The notes below the pieces were generated by a model. It saw only the letters and a program-made list of their open reading frames with translations. It did not search any database and was not told where the DNA came from. The translations under genes and the position numbers were made by a program. 64,000 nt of DNA from Pisolithus tinctorius (taxonomy: Eukaryota; Basidiomycota; Agaricomycetes; Boletales; Pisolithaceae), in contig JANFAH010000025.1 in assembly GCA_024663395.1 (NCBI GenBank), forward strand, positions 310,001 to 374,000. Reading direction: 5' to 3'. This document shows, piece after piece, positions 1 to 12,700 of this stretch (positions within the stretch are counted from its first letter, which is position 1; every line of letters starts with the position of its first letter).

Positions 1-3000
1 TCGAGACAAAGGAAAGCGAAGGGCGGATGGTGTGTAAATGTCAGACTGACCAGCGACCTCGTCATTGCTCACTGTTTCTTCCGTAGACTCTTTCTACAAC
101 AACGTGTCTGCTGGGAAACCTGGCAGTTCTGGTTCTGCAACCGATATGGGCGGTCACAACCGCCCTTCTCATACCTCCTCTATGGATCTGGATGCTCCAA
201 GTGTGGATGAGAATGACTCCGAGTCGACCATATCGATGGCCATCTCCGAGTCGTCCGCGTACAAGCGCCTCATGGCCGATGCCTCATCAAGTGATGAAGA
301 ATCGCTGTATGAGAGCTTGTACGAGTCAGCAGTTGATCAAGATGAAAAGTCGAAAGCAGCGACGGATGACGACGTGAGTAGATTCCCTTTATCCACCAGG
401 CGACTATCAATAAGTTGATTCGTAGATGGACGTCGATGTTCCTCTTCATACACTTGACCACCTCGATCTGGCCTCCTCTGTCAGAGGGTTGTACAGGATC
501 CTTGATCTGATTACCGAACAAGGCAGCGGCGGGCTGGGTAATGATTTTGCTCCTGATAACCGACCCCGGCGCTTATGCTTCCTTCAGTCGACAAGATCAT
601 CATCTCTCAAGATTCATTGAAAGCTTTCATCAATGTTGTTTGTCCTGGCGCATATGCGTCCCTGACGAAGGTTAATTTCAAGGCATTGGATCGGTATATT
701 GTAAAACCCGTCGGCGTGTATGGAAGCAAAGAAGAGATCGTCCGATTCCTTTCAGAGCTTCAGGTTGTTGATGACGCTTTGTATGTTGTTTGCCCAATGC
801 CGACTGCTAACCGTTCTTAACGATACTTCTGCCTTTGTTAGGGCTGCACAACTACTTGCAGACCCGAGTATTGCTGGACCAGCGAAGCCCACCCTTCGAT
901 CAGGTCTCTACCTTCTTCGACCAACGGAACCGTATGGTCAAACGGAACAAATCTTCGTCGTATACTGGCCTCAGGAAAACACATGGGATGACTCTGCCGC
1001 CTCCCAAGTCCGCCGAAATCGTGTGACCTTCATGAGGTTCGTTCACCTCGGAGATATGTTTCTTAGTCTGTATGCTTATGATTCACAGATACCTCACAAA
1101 GATGTGTGACCAGGTCGTCTCATTAATCTCTTCCGCACACGCACAGACTATTGTCTGGAATGACGGAGATGAGGATGATGACGAAGCCAGGGACGAAGAT
1201 GATGAAGGAGATCGAATCATTAACTGTGTTGTGGACAGAACGACCGAGCAGGAAGAATCAGTGCAAGTGCGAGAAGGCTTTAAGGTATGCGTTCTCGTAC
1301 ACCTTTACACTTCGAGACTCAAAAGTTTGTCGCAAAGGTTACATCTGGGTACATCGCCTACGCGGACTCAGCGTCAGAAGCGTCCGCGGAGCAATGCCCA
1401 ACGAAGCCGTTTTTGCTCTTTGGGGAGACTGCTCAAGGTTTTATGACCATACAACACCAGCCGGCTAAACGCGTATCCGATTCTTTCAAGGCGCGATCCT
1501 TCACAACTCTTCAACTAGAAAATCAGCTGTAAGTCTCTATTCGACTGTGTAATGGTGGCCTTGACATCAACATCAATCGTCTTCAGCATGTCCGATCGTC
1601 TTAGCCTCAGTGAATCCCTGGATGATCAAGCATTAAGTATCCTTGTTAGCCGCGGCCTGAAGAAACGTTTTCCTGACGAATGCAACAAGTGGACACACGA
1701 ATCCACCGCCGTTGTAGCCCATTGCAAGAGAACGCAAAGGGATGAATTGGAAAAAATGAGGGTCACTCTCAACCAAGAAGAAAACTTAACTCCAGCAATC
1801 CACGAGGCTGTCGTGAGTAGCGCTTTGGACTTGTATCCGTAAGTCATTACATATCATGCATCACCGCATTCATTCATTACCGGCTTGCTGCAGTTTCCTT
1901 GAACGAGAATCATTTCCTTATCTCGGAGCGCATCAAGCAGACGCGTCAGGTGAGGGTTAGTGCGGACAAGCATGAGAAGTATTGTCTTATTATATCTCAG
2001 TGTCTTTCCGGGAAATCGTTGGGCTTTATCCCAAAGCGCATGAGGTTTTTCAGCAGAACATCAAACCGATCGGAAAGATCAATAACCGCAAGTTCAGGAA
2101 CATTAAGGATCAATTATGCCTTTTTGTCGAGTTTACTTCTCGTGCGGGCGAAATCAGTACAAGTAAGCGTCGCGAGATTGCGAAAGCTGCTGCGAAGGAA
2201 GGGTTTAAAGCTGCTCACAATGCCCTACTGGATGCTTTCAAAATCTCACCCGCCGTCCAGCTCTACAACTACGTTGCACCGGTCTTCTCTCTTGCAAGAG
2301 AAAACACGAAGGCTGCTTTCGCAGAACGTGTTCTCTTCGAAGCTCGTGACAAAGCGAATACAATCTCGGACAGTCAGTTTTTAAAGAACGTTGTCAACGC
2401 AGAAGTTATCCAGCAGGAATCGGAGCTGAAAGCTTTGGTTCGCGAAGCAAATATCCTGGTAGAGCCGTCCTTGGGCACTACGATACCCCATGTCGTGAAG
2501 AAACTTGTCGGGTTGATCAGGGACACTCAGGAAGACACAATGAAGGAAAGGATCAAGGCCGCTACCGAAAGCCGAGAGGAACAAGAAAAGCGCCAGCTCA
2601 GATTGCAATTAATTCGTCATGTTAATGATTCCACGAGCCAAACCCAGCAACCGTAGGTTCTGAAGCTTTCAAGTGGCCGATTCGTTGACCGTCCATCAGA
2701 CACACCTTCCGCATCGAATCGGTCGAGGAGAGTAAATCGTACTCGTACTCGTACTCGTACTCCACCTCATCACAATGCAAAGTCTCGGGTGCGCGAGAGA
2801 CCCAAGAGGATCCCATGACGTGTTTTACAGTTCATAGCATGAGCCTCACGGAGCAGGACAAACATGACTTACAGCTGGACGCATCCATCATTCCTTCTCC
2901 CCGTCTTCGTTTCGAGCATAAATTCCGGTTAACCCAGGGGTACACAATTTTGTACGTATCCTTCCAACTCCTCAAAGTGCTATGTAGGATTGACCCATTG

Positions 3001-6000
3001 CTAGGCGTGCGCAGTTGCTTGAAGGAGAGAAGTTACTGCTGATTGTCACAGACCGTGTTGGCAATTTGACGGTTTATCTCGATCACCTAACCGCTATCGA
3101 TGCAGCGATTACACGAAGGCGCGGAAAAATTTTGAACCGCGAGAAGATCGGACAAGATTTCGTCCTTGCGTTCGATGAGTCCAAGCGGATGTTGAGCATT
3201 GTCTCTTCCGACAAGGTGCGGAGGCTGTGGATTTGGGGTTTGACAGTATGTCTCACGCGCGATCGTTGACCTGTAGCTGTTACTGCACATCTTCGTGTAC
3301 GACGACACGCGAGGTTTCCAAGCGTTAGGAAGTTCTATTAACCTGAACGCATGGTACAATGAAGGGACATCCATCCGTCATGCGTGCTTTGTCAGTGGCA
3401 GTGAAGAGCTCCTACTCGTAGATTCTCAGGCCCTGGCTAGGATATACTCCCTAGTTACGATGCAGTTTCGGTCAGTTGAATACGGTACTCTGCGAACCGG
3501 CGCTCATTAATCTGACAGACCCGCGACACTGAACCTCCACCACATCCCGTCGAGCATCCATTCCGCTCCAGACGGGTCGTGTGTACTGGTTTCTCATGAA
3601 CTTGGAACTGGCCACACGTTGACTGCGTATCACTGGGATTCCTTTGGATCGACAGAAGGCATCGAGCTTAACGTGCCCAGCCTTCCGGTTGGCGAGCCGT
3701 TCATGGTCACATCACTAGTCTCCAAGTCGGCCGTTCACCTTTTGTGGCTTGACTTTTCTGCTCGGCGATGTCAATCTTATGCGTTGGACATCACCCGTCG
3801 GGTGACCGAGTTCATGTTCCGAGAGAAGATTGGTCGCAATGGGTCTAAACGAACGGAAAATACGACAGCGCACAATTGCCTGGTAGACTGTCACTCGGAA
3901 GTCTGGATTCGTTTCCCAGTCCTCGCTGCGGTGCAACGGGAGACTATATCCTCTGCCAGTCTTAGGAGCCAGAGAAGTCTGGTCTTCGTTACTGACCGTG
4001 ACTTTCAAATGTTTCCACAACATTTTTCCGATATGATCTACAATTTCGAGCGCACGAGTAAGAAGCCTACTGGCGACGTCCTCAAATCTGTCAAGGTGTC
4101 AGCTGCCGCCTTTTCCGTCTTCGTGCAAGAGCTATGCGGCACCATTCCGTGGAACGTCTCGCAATATAGGGCAGGCGAATGGATTGTCGATTTCCTGTGT
4201 TTGATCCCAATTCACATCGCGTTGACAAAAGAAAATCGCTTTATCCCCCTCAAAGATGGTGTATATTCCCCGGAGTTGGAAAGATCACTTTTAGGTGCCG
4301 AGGTGAATCGCATCGTAGACAGTATCTCCTTCGGGTGGTACGAGTCTCTCTTTCAGTCCTATATGGCAACCAAGGTAATGCTTATTTGATGTTCCCGGAT
4401 CCTGCTTATGACCTGACAGCCCGTTCGAGTGGTGTCGTCCATGGGAGAACAATCTGTTGGGAAGAGTTATGCTCTTAATCATCTCGTGGACACATCATTT
4501 GCGGGATCTGCGATGCGTACGACTGAGGGTGTCTGGATGTCTGTCACGCCAACAGAGAAGGAGCTCATTGTAGCTCTAGATTTTGAAGGTTCGTCAACCG
4601 TCGTTCGTTCGTTGTATTTTTCTCAGTACCCATCCCTTTTTTCAGGTGTCCACAGTATCGAACGGTCGGCTCAAGAAGATACACTACTCGTCCTTTTTAA
4701 CACTGCAATCTCAAATCTAGTAAGCTTGTTCCTATAGTGAAGAAAACATAGACGAGAATGACCTGTCTCTAGGTCCTTTTCCGCAATAACTTCGCACTCA
4801 GTCGTGATATCGCAGGGTTATTCCAGTCCTTCCAGTCTAGTGCTACTGTTCTGGATCCTGCAGCAAATCCGTCACTATTCCAATCGACTCTGGTTATCAT
4901 TATCAAGGTACGCCGCGCTTGCGACAATTGGACTTTAATGCCTGATGATCAATTTCAGGATGTTGTTGAGGCGGATAGGTCGGAGATAGCTAGAGAGTTG
5001 GTTCATATTATAGCTGTGGGGATTCCCTCAACTAACGAGCTGCCAGATTCACTCTGAAGTTCCAACGAATTGTGCAAGACGAACAAGAAGCGAACTTCAT
5101 CACTCGACTTCATGCAGGAAAACTTGCGATCATTCCTTGGTGCGCATTGCAAGTGGAGTTGTAGGAGATGTAGTCTAATTCCTTATAGGCCCGTCATTGA
5201 ATCTAAGGAATTCTACAAACTATTCCCAACGCTAAAGCGGCGCTTGGATCAGCAAGTCGTAACGCACCATGCCGCTGGCGAATTCCTTCACAAGGTGAAA
5301 ACGTTGATGGCGAAGCTCAAGGTTAGTATAACTACTTGCAGGATGACTGCTTTTAACATTACTGCATCAGGCCAATGATTGGGGGGCAATGTCGCGTGCG
5401 TTTGTATGTACTGGTGACTTAGTACCACTCACTTTTTTCCAGAGACTATGGCATCTCATCGGGCGCAGCTCCTGTCATCGTTACTTGCGAATGCATTAGC
5501 TTTTGGCTTCCAGGAAGTCCATCCTGAGCGAGAGCCGCTGAAGGTAGCTCCTATCCACCTTTGTCTTGAAAGTTCTAATTGTCCTTAGAACCTTGACACT
5601 GATATGCCTGTGGAGCTGCCTGACACTGAATCATATTTATTCCTCGCAGTTGGAATGGCCCCGCAGTCAGAAGTTCGTGAGCAAGCACTGACGACTCTTC
5701 AGAGTTCCTGGGAACGTTATCACGACCGTCAACACACCCCTGATTCAGAGTGGGTGGAGGCCCTGTCCCAATACCTCGAGGGCATCGTTAATCTACGAAT
5801 CGACCATGTACAAGAATGGCTTTCGCAGAATTTGGTGCGTTTCCAGGCGGGCCACGCAAGCATCGAGGAGCTTCGGCGGAACTTCGACGGTGCCACTGTC
5901 GATCTGAAGAGCAATGTACAACTCTGCAAGTTACAATGCGCGAATTGCCAATTGTTGTGCATTCAGAGCCGCCTCCATGACGGCCCTCATTCTTGCCAAA

Positions 6001-8878
6001 CCAATCACCTTTGCATTCACCAATGCGATTTCTGTCTAGAGACTAATGGCGAGCTCCGAGAGTGTGGTATGGCTGCTGGACATGCAGGGAAACATATGTA
6101 AGCATTTACTTTTACCTAATTATCGCAATTCCGCATACCCAGCGCGTACACAGATGTGTCGTCACAGCTCACCTGTGTGGCAAACCCTGCAAGTTCGAAG
6201 GCAGGTCCGGATGTCTTCACGAGTGCATTAAAGTAGGGTATTCTCGTCATACCACTTGTAGCTTTCAGTTCAGATATCGTAGGTTTTTGATCATGACGAC
6301 GAACATTTGTGCGCTGCCTCAGTGCACGCTTGCGGAAAGGCGAGTCCCTTGCTTTGGTGACATGAACATGTATTGATTTCCCTTGTAACAGCCGTGTAGT
6401 TTATCTGGTCTTAAACTTGCTGACGGATCGGATTATTCGTGCCCCGGTTTTTGTCGAATCCCAAGGTGAGTCTACCAGGGTCCCTGGATTCCGGAGGCTG
6501 ATAGATCATCAGTGACATTGATCATTTTCGTCACGAATGTGAAGCTCGTCTCTGCTCGGTCACTTGTCAGCTCTGCAAGCGGCTATGTTTTGATCAAGAT
6601 CACATGCATGGTTTAGAAGATGGTGCAGTTCATCTTTGCGGGTGGGTTGATACAGTTACATCTGTCAACGATCGGCACAAGGCTAATATTACCCTGCCGT
6701 TGAACAGGCAAGAGCATCTCTGTACAGCTATGTGTTCTGCCCAGGGCATATGTGAGATTGAAACGGCACCGCATTCGATCGAAGCAACTTTTACGGGTAA
6801 GCACGAAACTTTTCAATATACGAAGGTAGGCAACTTAACACGTTTGAGCCGATGCTTTTCTAATGCACCCACGACCTACCTATACCAGTACTCCCAAGGT
6901 GAGCTGCATAGTGGTGCCGAAATAAACTCAGCTTACGTGGTGTAGTGGCAAAGCGACTGAAATGTGTCAAACTAGTTCCACCAGGTGCAACGAAACACAG
7001 GGGTTCCCATAATCACAGTCTCGATAAGAAAATAATTCACTTTTGCGAAGCCAGGTAAGTTATGATGCTTGTTCTATCGCACCTATCTCCAGTCATTGAA
7101 CCTGGCTCAATTTCGCAGGTGCGAAAATTGCGGGTATTTCTGTACATTACCGCTTGGTAGGATCAGTTTACATTGTCCCTTACCACGTTCTGATAGGCAG
7201 TGTTTAGGCCACCCTCAACAAGAGCATGAAACACGTCACGGCTCTATGTCCCGCACACGATGGACTGTAGATGGACCTGATGATGCAGCGGTACTCGAAA
7301 TTGAAGGAAGGAGATTCTCTACAAACGACGAGGGAGCTCCAATGATGTGCAATCTCGTGTGCCAGGCAATGGGTCGTCACGCGCATATTGACTACTGTCG
7401 CTCTGACGAGGAAGCAGCCTGCATTGGCAATGATGAGATTCAGCACATCATGAAGCGCCTGCGACCTAACCCTGACCGCCCAAAGGACTACGTTACCCAT
7501 AACTTAATCTGGAAAAGGAGTGGTGAGTATGCACATGGAAAACGAATTGCATGTGTTGATGCAATGCTTTCAAGGTTTCAAAGATCCTTACTCAAAAGAA
7601 GAGCAAACAGTATTCGCCAAATGGTAGGTTGCCTCAGGTAGTCGAGTAACACCAAATGCTGATTTTCTGCAGTGATGCTATGTGCAGTGGTAAGCTAAGT
7701 GGTTTCAATCTTAAGATTACTCTCGTGACCCAGGAAACAGGCCCAGAACACGCCGGCGATGCTGGGAATCTTGCTCAACCCTCCTATTGCACGTTACCGA
7801 TGTTCCATCCACCAGCGGATGTGAATGCCGGTGCACCAGCTGTGGGATACATATCCAACGATGGTCATCATTTTGCTTGTCGTAACCCTGTCGTTATGCA
7901 GCAGGCGTTCCACGTGTAGGTATTTACATAGTTTTCGCGTGACCCAAGTTGACCCCCTCGCCAGGATATTTGTCGCGGACCGGTGAAATGATACTCCCGA
8001 CTCAACATGACCCTCACGCTGACTCCCTTTTCAGGTCTGGCTCCATGTCGTACAATGATCGACGACCATTGCAAAATACTCCTGCTTCAGCCAGAATTTG
8101 TGCTCGTTCAAACAACAGAATTGGCGCGGTTCTCTCCTCATTGTTTAGTTTCTGGTCTGCCCGTGCAGCAGCCATCGGATCAAGTGCCAATGCGGCTCGC
8201 AGAGACGCCTATAGTGTTATACTGTTCCATCATGAGACAGTTACTGTCATTGAAAACGACTTGACAAGCAATCCAGACCAACTGCTAGATATGCTCTTGC
8301 CTCATCAGGCGGATGGTGGGACCAACTACACAGCAGCAGTTATTGCTGCTCAAGGTGTCATGGAGCGAAATTGGAGCACTGAGAGGTAATAGAACAGTCT
8401 TCGGCCCAACTCCAACTAACCTATGAACCTGTCGCTTCTCAGGTCTCCTGTCATTATCTTCCTTTCAGATGGAGAGTGCAGCATTACAGACCAAACTATG
8501 CAAGATTTATGCCGGTCATCCGTTCGGCTTGGGTACGCGCCCACATTTTCCAAGCACTTTCTTCTTATCGTTTCTGATTACACCTTGCAGAAAGGCCGTG
8601 TCTTTCCATGCCGTATCATTTGGTCCAGATGCGTCCTCGACATACCTACGCAGAATGGCAGAAATCGCACTAGACGCCCAGAATAACGCTCCGAGGGATC
8701 CACTCGCGCCGGCTGCTGCAACAGTCAATTCGTCATACAACCAAGCCCTGGACTCGGTAGATAGTTTCGTGTTTGCTGAGTACTTTTTGCTGACGACCCC
8801 TACTAGGTTCAACTTGCAGAGACCTTCCTTGGAATTGCGGAGTCGCTGAGGAAGCCCAGAGGGGCATTAATGCATTAA
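1..8878 (+). CDS. Giant GB1/RHD3-class GTPase with Cys/His-rich region and C-terminal vWA domain, copy A1 (5' partial)
   Basis: Role: not established; the domains suggest a nucleotide-driven scaffold with a metal-dependent ligand-binding vWA end. Gene model: exon pieces 1-29, 87-373, 426-537, 588-780, 842-1036, 1089-1284 and so on to a last exon at 8807-8878, joined by GT-AG introns of about 50 bases that align with those of the three paralogues. Comparison with copy A2, which has its ATG in the window, shows that about 37 coding bases lie beyond the left edge. Domains in order: an acidic N-terminus with an EESLYES motif (about 296-331); a beta-propeller-like region (about 3010-3900); the GTPase P-loop GEQSVGKS at 4444-4467 with a DFEG G3 motif at the exon end near 4589; a Cys/His-rich region (about 5930-7900); and a vWA domain with MIDAS DRSGS split by an intron (about 7975-8040) and a later SDGE (about 8465). 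One intron has a GC donor (6340). I saw no frameshift. Family membership is secure; function is unknown. Confidence 0.88.
2737..2760 (+). repeat. In-frame hexanucleotide microsatellite (TCGTAC)x4
   Basis: Four perfect TCGTAC units lie inside an exon of copy A1 and encode Ser-Tyr four times, followed by Ser-Thr. The corresponding stretch in copies B1 and B2 is Lys/Glu-rich without the repeat, and copy A2 has only a short Ser/Tyr stretch. This is a lineage-specific coding expansion. Confidence 0.9.
6340..6391 (+). other. GC-AG intron in copy A1
   Basis: The exon ends GGAAAG and the intron begins GCGAGT and ends ACAG. At the same site copy A2 has GGAAAG then GTGAAA, and copy B1 has a GT donor. 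Reading the intron as GC-AG restores the reading frame and the conserved Cys-rich protein sequence, so this is a natural GT-to-GC donor change rather than a broken exon. Confidence 0.7.
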
Positions 8879-9763
8879 GATATTCCGCGGCCCACAGCCC
8901 TACGGGCGTCCGCGACGGTTCCTATTCTCCGCGTTGTATTTTATAGAAGAGAATGAGGTTAGTGTAATGAAGGTGTTTGCACGGAACCCAAAGGAGTGTG
9001 TTCCGAAAAGAAGGCACGCGGAGTGCGCTGAGCGCTAAGTTGCGAGGAGGCCTCCACTGCGGTCGTCGCGGAGTCTCGAGTGAATTTTGGACAGTTCGAC
9101 GGGCACTACAAACGATTCCCACGCGTAAACAACGACCCCAGCCTACTTTACAACTTTCGACTGTTAAATCCTTTTATCTTGTTTCTCTCAGTCCCTATGA
9201 CCCAGCAACACAGATTGGTTTCACAACTTTGACCGTGTCTCTGTGATGGAGTGAGTATTTGATGTGGCAAAGGAGCCTTCACCCGAATCTTGATACTTGC
9301 GGCGTGATACGGCATGCCTCCAAGTGCAAAGTTCCGTCGGACATGCTGGTGCGTTGATTCGGTCTTCCTCATTCAACGGAGTTGGTCTTGTCTCATGTGA
9401 TGTTCGATAGCGGAAGGTCCGGAATCCAGATACGCACTGTAGTTCAACATTTCGATGCACAAATAAGCATCAAAGAGTTGCGTCCTGCATCCTCAGAGAT
9501 CTGGACTCTGAGCATCTTCCCTCGCTTTCAGCTCTCTCAGTTTCTCGTTTTCTCTTTGGCTCTGGAGCTGTGCTTCCCTGCGAGTTTACGGGACTCCGCC
9601 CAATGGATCTGCGTCACTGAATTAGGTTCTATTCTTCACTGCGTGTTTGATTTCCGCCTCGTGTATAACCCGCACGGACCCTATCCTTATCTTCCCCTAC
9701 CGCTTTTAACTGAGGGAACCTTGGACTTTCACCCTTCGGTTCTCCCTCTACCTTTCCTCCACT
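8879..9763. promoter_or_regulatory. Intergenic spacer: A1 3' region and B1 promoter region
   Basis: No gene was found here. The right half, from about 9298 to 9763, is clearly related to the region just before copy B2 (about 30736-31201); both contain a recognisable block around TTCCGTCGGACA and end in pyrimidine-rich sequence before the ATG. It therefore probably carries the shared B-type promoter and 5' UTR. No convincing TATA box was identified. Confidence 0.5.
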
Positions 9764-12700
9764 ATGGACGATTCTTCATTCAGGCCAACAAATCTATTTA
9801 GTAACACTGACGACGGACAATCTCCCGATCAAGCACTTCTGGACGAAGAAAATGGAAGAGCTGATGGTATTTTGACCTTGATCGAGGGGCCCTCCGTCGC
9901 TGATCTGCCACCTGTAGACATCGAATTGGACGGAGACTGGTCTGATTCCAGCACAGAAACCGATGCATCGCCGCTCGAGCACCATATCCAGATACCTTCT
10001 AGTTCTCAGTTGCAAACGCAGACGCCTACAGCAGCGAGTAACAGTCAGAGTAATCCGAGTGTCCCGGACGATGTGGATGATGCTGCTAGTGAAGAGAGTT
10101 TGTACGAGTCAGTGCACTCGGATACTCCTAACTTAGCGAAGGATCATGAGGTGTGTCAACTTTCGCTGTTGTCGTATTGCCATTGAGGTGTTCACCAGAT
10201 GAGTACTGATGAACCCTCTGTCGACCCATTCGACAATAAAGATCTGGCACAATCCATTCCAGGATTATATAGGATCCTTGATCTAGTTACCGAACAGGGA
10301 AGCGGTGGGCTCGGTATGGTCTTTCCCGCCATGACGGGGCTTACGCTTACGCTTTCTCAAGTGGATAAGATCATTATATCTCAAAACTCGCTTAAAACAT
10401 TCATCAATACTATTAGTCCAGGCGCCTACCTGTCTATGACGAAGGTCAATTTCAAAATGTTGGACCAATCCACCATCAAACCTGTAGGCATTTACGGCAG
10501 TAAGGAAGAGATAGTCCGTTTCCTCTTGAGGCTTCATGCCGTCGATGATACTATGTAAGTTGTACCTGATCTTGGTTGTGCCAGCGGCATTTCATGACAG
10601 ATTCCACTTTGTAGAGCTACTCACCTACTATCTGAATCGAGTACTACCGAAGCCCATCCGACACTTCGCTCGGGGTTGTACATCCTTCGTTCAAGTGCTG
10701 CTGAGCCTAACAGATCCGACCAAATGTATGTCATCTACTGGCCAGAGCAAAATACGTGGAACGACTCAGCACTATCGCAAGTTCGCCGCAATCGGGTGGC
10801 ATTTATGAGGTAGTCATACGTTGTTTACGTACCCTCAAGTACTTGACATTTTGTGCAGGTACCTCACACGAATGTGTGATCAGATTGTCGCATTGGTGTC
10901 GTCAGAACACGCTCGAAGAATGGTGTGGAGCGAGATCGGTGACAATGGCGATGACGATGACGATTGTGTCGACGAGGATGACGAAAATGACCGAATCATC
11001 AGGTGTGTCGTGCAAAGGACAACCGAGCAGGAAGAGTCGGTGCAAGTTCGTGAAGGATTCAAGGTGAATTTCGCGTTTTGAGTCAAGCCCACTCGAGTTA
11101 AGTTTTATAGATAACTTCGGAACATATATCCCAGACAGAGCCACCCGAGTGTGGAGAGCAGTGCTCCGTAAAACCCTTTCTGCTTTTGGGAGAGGCGGCG
11201 CAGGGCTTTGTGACTGTGCAACATCATCCCCCTAAACGTGTTATCGAAACGCTCAAGGGTCGCTCCTTCAATGCCATTCAATTGGAAGACTACTTGTACG
11301 TGTATTTACCATACCTCAGCATCTCACCACATCTACTTGTCCGCCATGCAGAATATCCGATAGCTTAGATATCAGTGAAACCCTCGATGACAAAGGGCTT
11401 CGGATACTGGTTGATGTTGGCCTTCGAAAGCGCTGTCCTCAGGAATGTGTGAACTGGGAACACCAGTCTACAGCAATTCAGGAACGTTATAAGAAGATCT
11501 TCAATGATAGGTTCCGGAAAGCTAAAGACGAGTTGGTTAAAGTAACCGAAAGCCTGAATAGCGCTGCCTACAATGCTGTTATTGATGATGTGGTGGCACT
11601 ATACCCGTAAGTAATGACGTTTGTCTTAGGGCGGCATTATGGTTCATTCTTACGTTGTCAAGGTTCATCGACAAGCAAGCATTCCAGTATACAGGCTTCG
11701 GTACTGAGGATCCACCAGGTATGGTTCATTGGTATACATTCCATATTTCAGAAAATGTTCATTATGTGTTTGTAGTGGTTTCATTTTCGCAAATCACCGA
11801 TACCTATCCGGATGCAAGCAGGGATTTTCAGCGCAACATTCAAGATTGCCATGTAATTTCGGATCGCGAGTTCCGGGCTACGAAGGATCGGTTGTGCCTT
11901 CTTGTAGAGTTGGCATCCCGAACAAAAGGTCTAGACAGTGGCGTGCGGGACCCAATCTTGCGTGCAACCTTCATTGGTGGATTTCGAGAGGCAGAGAAAG
12001 TGGCTAAATCTTTGTCTATCGGTTCAGCAAGCAAACTCAAGATGATCCTTGACTACTGTGACAAGTTGATGAACAGCGGTTTGGCCCCGCAGACCAACAC
12101 TCATTCTATAGATAGTGTCCTCAAAGAAGCCCACGAGGCGGCGCTAAAGGTCACAGATAGTGAGTTCTTTCGGATCGTCGCGAAGAAAAAGAAAGTCCAG
12201 GAGAGGGAACAGTTAGCGGAACTTGTTGAAAAAGCAAGACAGAAAGCGAAGTCATACTTTGAATACACCATCCCCCGTGTCGTCATGAAAATTGTTTCGT
12301 CAATCAAAGCGATCCAGGAGGTAGGCTGCCATGCGAAAATCAAGGCCGAGTGCTCTAGCCAAGAGGATCAAGAGCGATACAAGCATAGATTACAATTGAT
12401 CCAGCACGTCAATAACTCGTCCGCTCAAGTACAGTGCAGGTGAGGCCAGAATTTTAATCCATTCTTTGACATCGTCAAACTCTTATAGGCACACTTTGCG
12501 AATTGATTCCGTTGAAGAAGAAAAGAAGGCTTGGGCGATTCCTAAAACATACAAGCTCTGGGGCCTGCGAGAATCCCAGGAAGATCCAGTGACGTGTTAC
12601 ACGGTCCATCCCATGAATGTGACGGAGGAGGACAAACACAACCTGCAATTAGATCCCTCCAGTATTCCTTCACCTCGCTTCAGGTTTCAGCATCCATTCG

